A stretch of DNA of 64,000 bases, from positions 1 through 64,000 of the forward strand of contig NZ_PGCL01000005.1 in NCBI RefSeq assembly GCF_004297185.1, written 5' to 3'. A program made the position numbers and the translations under genes. Source of the DNA: Methanofollis fontis. GTDB taxonomy: Archaea; Halobacteriota; Methanomicrobia; Methanomicrobiales; Methanofollaceae. A model generated the notes under the pieces. The model saw only the letters and a list, made by a program, of their open reading frames with translations, did not search any database and was not told where the DNA came from. Below are positions 18,228-27,137 of the stretch, piece after piece. Position 1 is the first letter of the stretch. Every line of letters starts with the position of its first letter.

Positions 18228-20511
18228 TGGTGCGTCTCACCGAATCGAGGATCATCCGCATCTCGGTCCGCGCCGCCGTCTCCCGGATCTTCGGGACGGC
18301 GTCGATATTGGCCGAAACGCTGGAGATGCCGTTTTCGATCAGCCACTCGACCATATTCGGGTCAGAACCCGCCTGCCCACAGATGGAGCACTCCACACCA
18401 TACTCGCGGCAGACGGCAATGGCGTCCTTTATCAGCTTGAGTACGGCCGGGTGCTTTGGCAGGTACATGCTGGAGACAAGTTCGTTGTTCCGGTCGATGG
18501 CCAGGGTGTACTGGATCAGGTCGTTGGTGCCGAAGGAGGCGAACGAGATGCCGGCCTTGCAGAAGTCCTCGATCAGGATTGCAGAGGATGGGATCTCGAT
18601 CATCACACCAAGGGCCACCTCGGTGACATCCACGCCCCACTCCTCAATCAGCGCCTTCGCCTGGATGAACTGGTCGGGGTGAGAGACGAGCGGAAACATC
18701 AGACCAAGGTTGTCGTAACCGGCGCCCCAGAGGCGTTTGAAGGCCTCGATCTGCATCCTGAACTGCTCAGGGCTCTGGAGATCACGGCGGATGCCGCGCC
18801 ACCCGAGCATCGGGTTGTGCTCGATGGGTTCGTCCTCGCCGCCGAGCATATTCCTGAACTCGTCGGTCGGTGCATCGAGGGTTCTGACCCAGACCGGTTT
18901 GCCCGGGAAGGCGTCGAGCACCACCTTGATGCCGTTATAGAGCTCGGTGATGAACTCCTCTTCCTTGCCCTGCGAGATGTACCAGCCCGGCGTCTTGTTC
19001 AGGCCCAGGATCATGTGCTCGATCCGCAGCAGCCCCACGCCGTCCGCCCCGGTGGCGGCGGCGCGCCCCGCGGCTTCGGCGAGGGATACGTTCACCTTGA
19101 TGCTCGTCGCCGTGATGATCGGGGCCGCTGCGACCGCACCGGCGGCCGATACCGCCGCACCGGCGGCTGCAGATGGAGTGGCTGCCTCGGCGGCCGCACC
19201 CTCAAAGACCAGCCCCTTTTCACCATCAATGGTGATGATCTGGCCGTTTTTCAGGTTCTTTGTGGCCTTCTTCGTCCCGACGACCGCCGGGGTGCCGAGC
19301 TCGCGGGAGACGATGGCGGCGTGGCAGGTCATGCCACCCTCATCGGTGACAATCCCGGAGACCTTGCGCATCGCGGGCACCATGTCGGGATTGGTCATCT
19401 TCGCCACAAGGATGTCGCCCTCCCTGACCTTGCCGAGGTCCTTGATGTCATGGACGATGATCACCGGACCGCTGGCCATGCCCGGAGACGCACCGTTCCC
19501 TTCCAGGATGATCCCGCCAAGACCGCCGGATGCACTCGAGGGCTTTGAGGACATGCCGATTGTGGTGATCGGTCGGGACTGCAGGATATAGACCGTCCCT
19601 CCGACGGTCGCCCATTCAAGGTCCTGCGGGAGGCCGTAGTGGTTCTCAGAGATCTCGGCGAAACGTGTGAGATCCTCGATCTCGGCGTCGGAGAGGACCG
19701 GTTCGTCCTGCTGGTCCGCAGGAACGCTTACCAGTTCGGTGCCGTGTTCACCGACCGGTACGATCATATACTCCTTGTTCGAGACCAATCGGTCGACGAT
19801 GCGGTTCAGCCGGCGGTCGTATACATATTTGTCCGGTGAAACGCTACCGGAGACAACCGCTTCACCAAGGCCCCATGAGCCCTCGATGATGGTGAGCGGT
19901 TCGCCGGTGACAGGGTGCGATGAGAACATGACGCCCGATTTTTCCGACCGGATCAACTGCTGGATAACGACGGCGATATTGACGGTCCGGTCGTCAAAGC
20001 CCTGTTTCGAGCGGTAGTAGATGGCCCTGGCCCCATAGAGGGAGGCCCAGCACATCTGCACCGCTTCAAGGACCGCCGCATCACCCTTGATATTCAGGTA
20101 GGTTTCCTGCTGGCCTGCAAAGCTGGCATCAGGGAGGTCTTCAGCCGTTGCGCTCGAACGGACTGCGACCACAACGTCCTCAGGCTCCATCTTCGCATAG
20201 GAGGCTATGATCTCTTCCCTGATCCCGTCCGGCATCTTCGCCTCAAGGACCATATCCCTGACGCTCCGGGAAACCTGCTCGAGTTCGTCGCTATCCTCGA
20301 CATCGACATCTGTGAGTAAATCAAAGATGGAGTCCTCCAGACCGGTTTCCACCAGGAACTTCCTGAAGGCCTGGGCGGTTACAACAAATGCTCTGGGTAC
20401 GGGCAGCCCGACAGAGGTCATCTCACCGAGGGAGGCACCTTTTCCCCCGACGGAAGGAATATCGTCCTTTGAAATCTCTTCGAGCCACAAAATGTTGGGC
20501 ATTTCGGTCAT
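18220..20511 (-). CDS. ppsA: Phosphoenolpyruvate synthase
   Basis: This 763-aa enzyme makes phosphoenolpyruvate from pyruvate and ATP, the entry to gluconeogenesis in autotrophic methanogens. Domains are an N-terminal ATP-grasp part ('VGGKGASLGEM', 'VAVRSSATAEDLPDASFAGQQ'), the phosphohistidine swivel ('GGMTCHAAIVSRELGTPAVVG', about residues 380-400), and a C-terminal TIM barrel with the catalytic 'SICGQAGSDP'. An alanine-rich linker lies at about residues 430-455. Upstream on the minus strand a TATA-like element and a GGTGGT ribosome site precede the ATG. Confidence 0.96.
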   Translation of the reverse strand: MTEMPNILWLEEISKDDIPSVGGKGASLGEMTSVGLPVPRAFVVTAQAFRKFLVETGLEDSIFDLLTDVDVEDSDELEQVSRSVRDMVLEAKMPDGIREEIIASYAKMEPEDVVVAVRSSATAEDLPDASFAGQQETYLNIKGDAAVLEAVQMCWASLYGARAIYYRSKQGFDDRTVNIAVVIQQLIRSEKSGVMFSSHPVTGEPLTIIEGSWGLGEAVVSGSVSPDKYVYDRRLNRIVDRLVSNKEYMIVPVGEHGTELVSVPADQQDEPVLSDAEIEDLTRFAEISENHYGLPQDLEWATVGGTVYILQSRPITTIGMSSKPSSASGGLGGIILEGNGASPGMASGPVIIVHDIKDLGKVREGDILVAKMTNPDMVPAMRKVSGIVTDEGGMTCHAAIVSRELGTPAVVGTKKATKNLKNGQIITIDGEKGLVFEGAAAEAATPSAAAGAAVSAAGAVAAAPIITATSIKVNVSLAEAAGRAAATGADGVGLLRIEHMILGLNKTPGWYISQGKEEEFITELYNGIKVVLDAFPGKPVWVRTLDAPTDEFRNMLGGEDEPIEHNPMLGWRGIRRDLQSPEQFRMQIEAFKRLWGAGYDNLGLMFPLVSHPDQFIQAKALIEEWGVDVTEVALGVMIEIPSSAILIEDFCKAGISFASFGTNDLIQYTLAIDRNNELVSSMYLPKHPAVLKLIKDAIAVCREYGVECSICGQAGSDPNMVEWLIENGISSVSANIDAVPKIRETAARTEMRMILDSVRRTNA

Positions 20512-20648
20512 TTTCGCACCACCTATAACATATGCCTGACGATTATTATAGATTCTCCTGGTATGGGTTTCACCGCGGAGAGCGAGTGGATATCACTGGT
20601 AAAAGGAGGAGGATCCGGGGAGAACGGGAGCGCCCCCATAGAAACCAA

Positions 20649-20671
20649 TATATATCTGTTTTGAAAAACAG
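20649..20671 (+). promoter_or_regulatory. Candidate serA promoter with abutting inverted repeat
   Basis: A TATATAT element at 20649-20655 is followed at once by an inverted repeat, CTGTTTT (20656-20662) and AAAACAG (20665-20671), with a two-base centre. This is the best BoxA between ppsA and serA, although it is about 150 bases from the serA start. The repeat could be an operator next to the transcription machinery. It is seen only once in the window. Confidence 0.35.
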
Positions 20672-20807
20672 ACCGCGACCCTCAGACCCATGATGGGAGG
20701 GCCTGCCGCCGACCTCAGGGGGAGTATTTTCCGGCCCGAACCGCCGGCACACCGTGGCCGCAGCCGTTTTCATAAAAAAACATGAATACCCCAGGGCACC
20801 ATATATG

Positions 20808-22403
20808 ATGGGGTTTCACTTGAAATACAGAGTCCTTGTCAGCGATCCGCTGGCCGAAGAAGGGATCGACATCCTCAGGGCGACATGTGACGTGGACGTC
20901 AGGACCGACCTGAGCGAAGAACAGTTGATCGACGTCATCGGGGATTACGACGCCATCCTGGTCAGGAGCGGGACCGAGGTGACGGCGCCGGTGATCGAGG
21001 CGGGAACACGGCTGAAGTTCATCGGGCGTGCCGGCGCCGGTGTCGACAATATTGATACCGAGGCCGCCACCCGCCGCGGCATACCGGTGGCGAACGCACC
21101 CTCCGGCAATACGATGGCCGCCACCGAACACACGATGGCCATGATGCTGTCCCTGGCCAGGAACATCCCGCAGGCAACGGCATCATTGAAGAAGAAGGAG
21201 TGGAAGCGTTCAAAGTTCATGGGGGTCGAGCTGAACGAGAAGACCCTCGGGATCGTCGGTCTCGGTCGGATCGGACGGGAGATCGCAAAGCGTGCGATCG
21301 CCATGGACATGAAGATCGCCGGATACGACCCCTTCATCACGAAGGAGAACGCCGCCCAGATGGGTGTCGAACTGATGGAGGTCGATGACCTGGTGAAGGT
21401 ATCGGACTTCATCACCGTGCACACCCCCCTGACGCCGGAGACGCGCCACCTGATCAATGCAGAGCGGGTCGCCACGATGAAGGACGGCGTCCGGTTGATC
21501 AACTGTGCCCGCGGCGGGATTATCGACGAGCAGGCGATGTACGACGGTCTGGTCTCCGGCAAGATCGCGGGCGCCGCCCTCGATGTGTTTGAGAGCGAAC
21601 CTCCGTTTGAGTCCCCGCTGCTGACCCTCGACACCGTGATCGTCACCCCGCACCTGGGTGCGAGCACTGTCGAGGCCCAGAAGAATGTCGCCGTCTCGGT
21701 GGCAAAGCAGTGCCTTGCGGTGTTTGCCGGCGAACCGGCGAAGTATGCGGTGAATGTCCCGATGGTGCCCCCCGACCAGCAGGAGCAGATGGAGCCCTAT
21801 GCCGTTCTGGGCGAGAAAATGGGAAAACTCATCGTCCAGCTCGTTGAGGGCCGGATCGAGGCGGTCGATATCACCTATGGCGGCGACCTTGCAAAGAACC
21901 GTTTCACCCGCTACATCACCCGGAGCGTCCTCAAGGGACTCCTCGACCCCATCCTCCGGGAACCGGTGAACTTCGTGAACGCCGAGTTCGTCACAAAGGA
22001 GCGCGGGATCAGGGTGGCAGAAACCGTCACCGAGGCGGCGCAGGGGTTCAAGAACCTGATCACCCTGAAGGTGCGGACCGACGCCGGCGAAGAGACCATC
22101 TCCGGCACGGTGTTCTCGCGGGACCGGATCCGGATCACGTCCATCGGCGGTTACACGATGGACATGGTGCCTGAGGGCTGCGTGATCATCTCCCGCCACC
22201 TCGACAAACCGGGCGTGATCGGCCGCGCCTCCACCATCCTGGGCGAGGCGGAGATCAATATCGCCGGCATGCAGGTGGGTCGCACCAAGCGCGGCGAAGA
22301 GGCGATAATGGTCCTGAACGTCGATTCCGAGGTCTCAGCAGAGGTCATGAAAGAGATCAGGACGAAGGTCGGGATCTTCTCCGCAAAGTTCGCCAAACTC
22401 TAG
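20808..22403 (+). CDS. serA: D-3-phosphoglycerate dehydrogenase
   Basis: This is a roughly 530-aa enzyme that starts serine synthesis by oxidising 3-phosphoglycerate with NAD. It has 'VGLGRIGREIAKRA' (NAD-binding), the catalytic 'NCARGGIIDEQAM' region and 'TPHLGAST'. It ends with an allosteric substrate-binding domain and a C-terminal ACT domain, 'VIISRHLDKPGVIGRAS'. The start is uncertain: ATG at 20805 or 20808, or TTG at 20820, which would give the usual N-terminus 'KYRVLVSDPL'. A rho-independent-like terminator follows. Confidence 0.95.
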   Translation: MGFHLKYRVLVSDPLAEEGIDILRATCDVDVRTDLSEEQLIDVIGDYDAILVRSGTEVTAPVIEAGTRLKFIGRAGAGVDNIDTEAATRRGIPVANAPSGNTMAATEHTMAMMLSLARNIPQATASLKKKEWKRSKFMGVELNEKTLGIVGLGRIGREIAKRAIAMDMKIAGYDPFITKENAAQMGVELMEVDDLVKVSDFITVHTPLTPETRHLINAERVATMKDGVRLINCARGGIIDEQAMYDGLVSGKIAGAALDVFESEPPFESPLLTLDTVIVTPHLGASTVEAQKNVAVSVAKQCLAVFAGEPAKYAVNVPMVPPDQQEQMEPYAVLGEKMGKLIVQLVEGRIEAVDITYGGDLAKNRFTRYITRSVLKGLLDPILREPVNFVNAEFVTKERGIRVAETVTEAAQGFKNLITLKVRTDAGEETISGTVFSRDRIRITSIGGYTMDMVPEGCVIISRHLDKPGVIGRASTILGEAEINIAGMQVGRTKRGEEAIMVLNVDSEVSAEVMKEIRTKVGIFSAKFAKL

Positions 22404-22418
22404 AATACCTTTGCGCGA

Positions 22419-22444
22419 GGGTGTTCTGCACCCCGTATTTTTTT
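22419..22444 (+). terminator. Terminator after serA
   Basis: A hairpin with stem GGGTG/CACCC and a five-base loop at 22419-22433 is followed by seven T at 22438-22444, 16-41 bases after the serA stop. Poly-T tracts terminate archaeal transcription, and the hairpin may assist. Confidence 0.55.
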
Positions 22445-22470
22445 GCCGGACGTTCCCGCCCTCAACAATG

Positions 22471-22478
22471 TTTATATC
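22471..22478 (+). promoter_or_regulatory. TATA box of tRNA-Val
   Basis: The sequence TTTATATC, followed by an A-rich stretch, lies 45-52 bases before the tRNA acceptor stem. Transcription would start about 25 bases downstream, giving a 5' leader of roughly 20-25 bases removed by RNase P. Confidence 0.6.
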
Positions 22479-22522
22479 AAAAAAGGTGCAACCTATAGAG
22501 AGTCTGATAACCGGACACGAAC

Positions 22523-22596
22523 GGGCTCGTGGTCTAGCTGGTTATGACGTCGCCTTGACATGGCGGAGGTCCTGAGTTCGAATCTCAGCGGGCCCA
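22523..22596 (+). tRNA. tRNA-Val(GAC)
   Basis: A complete 74-base cloverleaf is visible. The acceptor arm GGGCTCG pairs with CGGGCCC with one T-G wobble, and the discriminator base is A. The anticodon loop TTGACAT carries anticodon GAC between stems TCGCC and GGCGG. The T arm is CTGAG-TTCGAAT-CTCAG. CCA is not encoded and no intron is present. A T5 run at 22602-22606 can terminate transcription. Confidence 0.95.
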
Positions 22597-23284
22597 TACC
22601 CTTTTTGAGAAAATCATCTACCAACATTTATCAAACGGAAATTTCAGCGCCAGAACGTTTGATGAAATGATCCATCAGAATAATTATTCATGCGATTTCT
22701 CCTGCACAACGGCAGAGAATGCTTGCCGCTGTTTTCCCCATTAAAGAGCAAAATATCTCCCTGCACGGTATTTCTCATATGTGCAGGCATTGACGCTTGG
22801 GCGCACACCAGGATCCGGATTCCGGTGCCAAACCAGACCCCTCTTTTCCGGTCGCTCCGGAGAGGCACCGGAGGGACCATCTCCCCACGCTGAACAGAGA
22901 CCGTTATGACCTCTGTAACCCATTTCAGCAGGATCCACGCGGGGCGAAAGGTCCCCTGTCAAAAGATGCAAAATAGGGGTCCTGATTCGCATATCGACCA
23001 TTATTCAGCAATCCTATCGCCCCGATCAGAAGGTCTGGATCACCGGCGATGAATCATCCATCCCCTCCCGGCACAACCCACCAGAGGGCATCCATAAAGG
23101 CCGGAATCTGGACGAAATTGGTGAAAAAACGAGTATTTAACCGTTGCTTAACCCCGGAGACGCCAGAAACCATTGGAGGCACAAGAGATCGTTATGACAG
23201 ACAGGGCAGGCAGCGGGTTCGGCCCACCATATCCCTCGCCTTTCCCCCACACGATTCAGATATAAAGCGCATAGCACCCAAAGA

Positions 23285-23302
23285 TCAGATTTATAAATCT
23301 GA
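23285..23302. promoter_or_regulatory. Perfect 18-base palindrome
   Basis: The half-sites TCAGATTTA and TAAATCTGA meet with no spacer, giving complete twofold symmetry. The centre TTTATAAA also resembles a TATA box, so a dimeric regulator binding here would block transcription. It lies inside the large non-coding region, 470 bases before the ECF transporter gene. Confidence 0.45.
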
Positions 23303-23317
23303 ACATATCACCTCACA

Positions 23318-23535
23318 TTCATGTCCAGATCTGGGACAAAAGCGATCAGAAACCAGACGAATACATGGGACTCGGACAGTGGACGAAGACGGTCGAAAGA
23401 GGACCGGTTTTACGGGGATGAACCCGACGACTTCAGGGACAGGCGACGCAGGCGGCGGTAACTCATCGTTTCTTCCCGACGACCCGCATAAGCGGGATCG
23501 AACCGGTCCTGGACCGAATCCATACCCCCTTTTTT
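23318..23535 (+). ncRNA. Candidate small RNA or transcribed leader
   Basis: This is a hypothesis. A TATA-like centre at 23290-23297 would start transcription near 23318. The segment that follows ends with hairpins (CCCGC/GCGGG at 23483-23496 and CGGT/ACCG at 23504-23516) and T6 at 23530-23535. No known RNA family was recognised and no good start codon with a ribosome site is present. It could equally be part of the leader of the ECF transporter. Confidence 0.2.
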
Positions 23536-23601
23536 GTATGTTCATGCCATCCGGGTGAAGATCCGGACCTGTTCTCTGCAGATAGGTGGAGCAGAGCACA
23601 A

Positions 23602-23621
23602 GCATTTTAATACCAAAATGC
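23602..23621. promoter_or_regulatory. Inverted repeat upstream of ECF transporter
   Basis: GCATTTT (23602-23608) and AAAATGC (23615-23621) form a perfect 7-base inverted repeat around AATACC. The AT-rich centre could also serve as promoter. It lies about 150 bases before the S-component gene, where an operator for vitamin or metal control would be expected. Confidence 0.4.
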
Positions 23622-23772
23622 ACAACAATATACAACGATGTTTGCTGTAGGACATTTGCCCCCTCGGGTCGGGGTGCAGGACAGAGGATACCACCGCCGC
23701 TGGCATCGCCGTTGGCGACCATCGCACGCCTCCATCTGCACCGCCTGTTGAATACCATATACAAACGATACC

Positions 23773-24336
23773 ATGAAGTCACAGCACATTGCCATTGCAG
23801 GAATCCTGCTCGCATCAGGCGCCATCGTGCGCTATCTCTCCCTGGTGATCCCGGGCCCGATCGTCTCGAACCTGGTGATCGCCTTCTACTGCCTTGCGAT
23901 CATCCTCATCGTCCCGACCCTCGGCGAGGCCCTGGGCATCGGCGTGGTCGCCGGGATCATCTGCGCCCTGATCAGTCACTCGGTCTTCCCGCCCGCAAAC
24001 CTGATCAGCGAACCCATCGGCGCTCTCGTCTGTATCGGCACCTATCTGGCCCTCAGAGGACGGATCGCCGCCGCACCCGGACTCACCACCTTCGTGGCCA
24101 CCGCCGCATCCGGGACGACGTTCATTCTCGTCGCTATCATCGGGATCGCACCGGTCATCCTGACGAAGTACGCCTCCATCGGGGCCTTCGCCGCCGCCAC
24201 CGTCCCGATCGTCATCGGCACCGCCGTCGTGAACGCCGTCATCGCCCAGATCCTCTACATGCCCGCACATCGGGCGCTCTCCAGGGGCACAGGGGCACCG
24301 GTGGCCCGGAGCATGGCCGCGGGGAACCAGGAATGA
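23773..24336 (+). CDS. ECF transporter substrate-binding (S) component-like membrane protein
   Basis: This 187-aa protein has five to six hydrophobic helices and the size and topology of an energy-coupling-factor S component, the subunit that captures a vitamin or metal. Its stop overlaps the ATPase start by four bases (ATGA), and an EcfT-like gene follows, so a full ECF set S-A-T is present. No substrate signature was recognised. An N-terminal stretch like CbiM or BioY is not evident, so the cargo is unknown. Confidence 0.75.
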   Translation: MKSQHIAIAGILLASGAIVRYLSLVIPGPIVSNLVIAFYCLAIILIVPTLGEALGIGVVAGIICALISHSVFPPANLISEPIGALVCIGTYLALRGRIAAAPGLTTFVATAASGTTFILVAIIGIAPVILTKYASIGAFAAATVPIVIGTAVVNAVIAQILYMPAHRALSRGTGAPVARSMAAGNQE

Positions 24337-25748
24337 TCCGGATCAACACCCTCGCCTACACCTATGGGGGGTCGGAGACACCGGCCCTCAGGAGGATCGA
24401 TCTGGAGATCAGACCCGGCGAACTCGCGCTCGTCACCGGACCCACGGGTGCGGGCAAGACAACGCTCTGCCGGGCGGCGGCAGGCATCCTCACCCACGAA
24501 TACGGCGGCAAGATCCGGGGGTCTATCCGGATCGCCGGGCGAGAGGCCGCCGATTATACCGGCATCGAGGAGATCGCCGCATCGATCGGGATGGTCTTCG
24601 ATGATGCCGACGCCCAGCTGATCTTCTCCACCGTCGGCGAGGAGATCCGGTCGGCCGCCGCGGACGGGATCGAGGCGGACGAGATCATGGAGCGGTTCGG
24701 GATCGCCCACCTGCGGGAGCAGGCGCCCCACACCCTCTCGGGCGGGGAGAAACAGCGGACCGTGCTGGCGGCGGCGGTGGCCGGAGATCGTCCGGTCCTG
24801 ATCCTGGACGAACCGGCCGCCGAACTCGATCCTGCCGGCGCTGCACGGGTCGCCGCCATCCTGAACACCCTGAAAGGGGAGGGGAAGGCGATCCTCCTGG
24901 TCGAGAACACCCCCGGCCCTTTTACCGCCATCGCCGACCGCACAATCCATATCGACGCCGGGGTGCAGACCGAAAACAGGACGGGGGCGCCTGAGGTGCA
25001 TCACAACGTCCCACCGGCGCCTCCTGCAGGAGAACCGGTGGTGCGGATCCGGGGGCTCTCACGCCGCTATGAGAGAGGATTTGCCGTCAGGCCCCTCGAC
25101 CTTGACATCGGGCGGGGGGAGTGCGTGGCGATCACCGGCGAGAACGGGTCTGGCAAGACGACCCTGATCCGCCACCTCAACGGACTCCTGAAACCGGAAA
25201 CAGGAACCGTCGAGGTCTGCGGCATGGACGCCGCCGCCCATCCGGTCCACGCCCTCGCCCGCCGGGTGGGGCTGGTCTTCCAGAACCCGGACACGATGCT
25301 CTTCGAGGAGACCGCAGAGAGGGAGATCGCCTTCGGTGCTCGCAACGCAGGAGTGAACGATCCGGAGGAGGCCGTGATCTCTGCTCTTGCCGCCGTGGAC
25401 CTGCTCGGGCGAAAAAAGGCCTATCCCCGCCATCTCTCCCGGGGGGAGCGGCAGCGCCTGGCCATCGCCTGTGTGCTGGCGATGGCCCCCGAGGTGATCG
25501 TCCTGGACGAACCCACCACCGGGCTCTCTCCCGCCGAGGCAGGGCTTGTCATGGACCGCCTCCGCATGCTGCAGGGGGAGGGGCGGACGGTGATCATGGT
25601 CACCCATGACCACGCCCTCGCCCGTCGGTATGCCGACCGGATCATCACCATGGATAGCGGGGAGATCGTCGGGGACGAAATGCGGGGAGGTGAGATATGC
25701 AGGAGATCTTCCAGTACAGGAACGGCACCGGCATCCTCCACCGCATGA
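24333..25748 (+). CDS. ECF transporter ATPase, two fused ATP-binding domains
   Basis: This 471-aa protein contains two ABC ATPase domains in one chain. Domain 1 has Walker A 'GPTGAGKTTL', signature 'LSGGEKQ' and Walker B 'PVLILDEP'. Domain 2 (from about residue 235) has 'GENGSGKTTL', 'LSRGERQ' and 'VIVLDEP'. It would act as a pre-joined EcfA/EcfA' pair energising the S and T subunits. The start is set by the ATGA overlap with the S gene. Its 3' end overlaps ecfT by 52 bases. Confidence 0.9.
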   Translation: MIRINTLAYTYGGSETPALRRIDLEIRPGELALVTGPTGAGKTTLCRAAAGILTHEYGGKIRGSIRIAGREAADYTGIEEIAASIGMVFDDADAQLIFSTVGEEIRSAAADGIEADEIMERFGIAHLREQAPHTLSGGEKQRTVLAAAVAGDRPVLILDEPAAELDPAGAARVAAILNTLKGEGKAILLVENTPGPFTAIADRTIHIDAGVQTENRTGAPEVHHNVPPAPPAGEPVVRIRGLSRRYERGFAVRPLDLDIGRGECVAITGENGSGKTTLIRHLNGLLKPETGTVEVCGMDAAAHPVHALARRVGLVFQNPDTMLFEETAEREIAFGARNAGVNDPEEAVISALAAVDLLGRKKAYPRHLSRGERQRLAIACVLAMAPEVIVLDEPTTGLSPAEAGLVMDRLRMLQGEGRTVIMVTHDHALARRYADRIITMDSGEIVGDEMRGGEICRRSSSTGTAPASSTA

Positions 25749-26452
25749 ACCCGCTCACCAAGATCGGCGGGGTGACGGCGGTCGTCGTCCTGGCCGTCCT
25801 CACTGCCGATCCCCTCTTCCTTGCCGTGATGACCATCGCAATCGCCTTCCTCGGTGCAATCGGCGGGGTGGGACGCGACCTGGCGCGGCAGGTGCCCCTG
25901 CTCACCTTCCTGGGCGGTTTCCTGGTGCTGATCACCGTCCTCACCCTCCAGAGCGGGGCGGTGGTCCTGAACGGCCCGATCACCGTGACGGCGGGCGCAC
26001 TCTCCTTCGGACTCGCCCTCGCCCTCCGCTTCTGTGCGATGATCTTCGCCTTCCAGATCCTGGTGGCGACCACCCTGCCCACCGCCCTCGTCTCCGCCCT
26101 CAGGCGCCTGGGTTTTCCGGCCGACTACGCACTGATGGCCCTGGTCGCCCTGCGGTTCATACCGCACCTCCAGATCGAGGGGAGAAAAATCCAGGAGGCA
26201 CAGGCAGCCAGGGGTTTTGCGCCGGGGACCGGGATCGGCGGCAGGGTCCGCGGCACCGTCCCGGTGCTCGTGCCCCTGATTGCAAACGCCCTGGGCAAGG
26301 CCGAGGTGATCGGTCTGACCATCGATCTCCGGGGGCTCAGGCACCGCCTCTCCACCACCGGCACCGGGACGTTCGGGCGCCCTGACCTCCTCCTGGCCGC
26401 CGGGGTGAGCGGGCTTCTTGCATGCTTTCTTGTCCTCGCCTTCCTGGCGTGA
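25697..26452 (+). CDS. ECF transporter transmembrane (T) component
   Basis: This 251-aa protein has an N-terminal 'HRMNPLTKIG' motif, about five to six hydrophobic helices, and the cytoplasmic coupling motif region 'IQEAQAARGFAPG' (the A-R-G coupling element of EcfT). It transmits ATPase motion to the S component. The ATG at 25697 lies inside the ATPase gene, 52 bases before its stop, and has the ribosome site GGGGAGGTGA just upstream, so the long overlap appears real. Confidence 0.9.
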   Translation: MQEIFQYRNGTGILHRMNPLTKIGGVTAVVVLAVLTADPLFLAVMTIAIAFLGAIGGVGRDLARQVPLLTFLGGFLVLITVLTLQSGAVVLNGPITVTAGALSFGLALALRFCAMIFAFQILVATTLPTALVSALRRLGFPADYALMALVALRFIPHLQIEGRKIQEAQAARGFAPGTGIGGRVRGTVPVLVPLIANALGKAEVIGLTIDLRGLRHRLSTTGTGTFGRPDLLLAAGVSGLLACFLVLAFLA

Positions 26453-26542
26453 ACCGTTGAACCATTCGCCGACCTTTTTTCGTTCTATCAACCACTGGCC
26501 CCCGGTGCATCCCGGCAGAGCATCCATTGCCATCGCAGGCCA

Positions 26543-27109
26543 ATGAAAAAAACCGGAGCAAACACAAACTCTATGAGGAGAGCGGATGAAGATCCATCCA
26601 TGAACGGGGAGACGGCACTCGCGATCATCACCGGTCTGGCCGTTGCATTGATCTTCTCAGTGACGCTGTTCGTCGGCGGGATCGGCGGGGAGGAGCCCGC
26701 ACTGCAGACACTCGATCCTGTGCCGACCACGGGGCCCGCCATAGTGCCGACACCGGCGACCACCGCCGCTCCGGCACCCACGAACACACCGGCACAGAAC
26801 ACCCCCCTTCCGCCTGCCGACCAGGTGGCCGGGACCTGGCACTATAATAGCACGGTCATGGTGTGTCTGGTGCTCTTCGAGAACGGCACCGCCGTGATGA
26901 CGACAGAGGAGGAGCTGACAGAAGGCGCGCCCCAGGTGCGGCAGGGGGACTGGACCTTCGAACCCCGGATCCGTATCGGAACACAGCGGGCCTATCACCT
27001 CTCCCTGGATGATGGCGAGTATATGCTCTATCTGGAACCGACCGCCGGTGTGCTGACCATACATGGCGGCAGCAGCGGCACCGTCATGGCATTTGTCCCG
27101 GCCGCATAA
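26543..27109 (+). CDS. Single-span membrane protein of unknown function
   Basis: I do not recognise this 188-aa protein. It has one hydrophobic segment (about residues 23-46, 'TALAIITGLAVALIFSVTLF'), a Pro/Thr/Ala-rich linker (about residues 55-90) and a soluble beta-rich domain of about 95 residues. This fits an anchored extracellular protein with an O-glycosylated-type stalk. Starts at 26573 and 26600 are alternatives. It stands alone between the ECF operon and the YgiQ-like gene. Confidence 0.65.
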   Translation: MKKTGANTNSMRRADEDPSMNGETALAIITGLAVALIFSVTLFVGGIGGEEPALQTLDPVPTTGPAIVPTPATTAAPAPTNTPAQNTPLPPADQVAGTWHYNSTVMVCLVLFENGTAVMTTEEELTEGAPQVRQGDWTFEPRIRIGTQRAYHLSLDDGEYMLYLEPTAGVLTIHGGSSGTVMAFVPAA

Positions 27110-27137
27110 CACAGGTATTTCCCGCAGCAGGGTGGAT

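Larger units (their letters stand above)
22597..23772. other. 1.18-kb region without a convincing protein gene
   Basis: Open frames here (the longest is about 174 codons at 23291-23815, minus) have no recognisable motif, poor starts and compositions unlike the neighbours, so none is called. The region holds several TATA-like elements (near 23133, 23257 and 23291), an 18-base perfect palindrome, paired hairpins followed by T6 at 23530-23535, and an inverted repeat just before the ECF transporter. A similar 15-base string (AGAGAYCGTTATGAC) occurs near 22893 and 23186. It may contain a non-coding RNA, decayed genes or the ECF operon leader. Confidence 0.6.

Noticed and set aside
23478-23520. tRNA-like T-loop (GGTTCGATCC on the minus strand)
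   Set aside because: The flanking bases do not form a five-base T stem and no acceptor or anticodon arm can be built.
23291-23815. 174-codon minus-strand frame in the non-coding region and overlapping the ECF S-component start
   Set aside because: It overlaps the real S-component start, has no ribosome site or promoter, and its translation shows no domain or family pattern.
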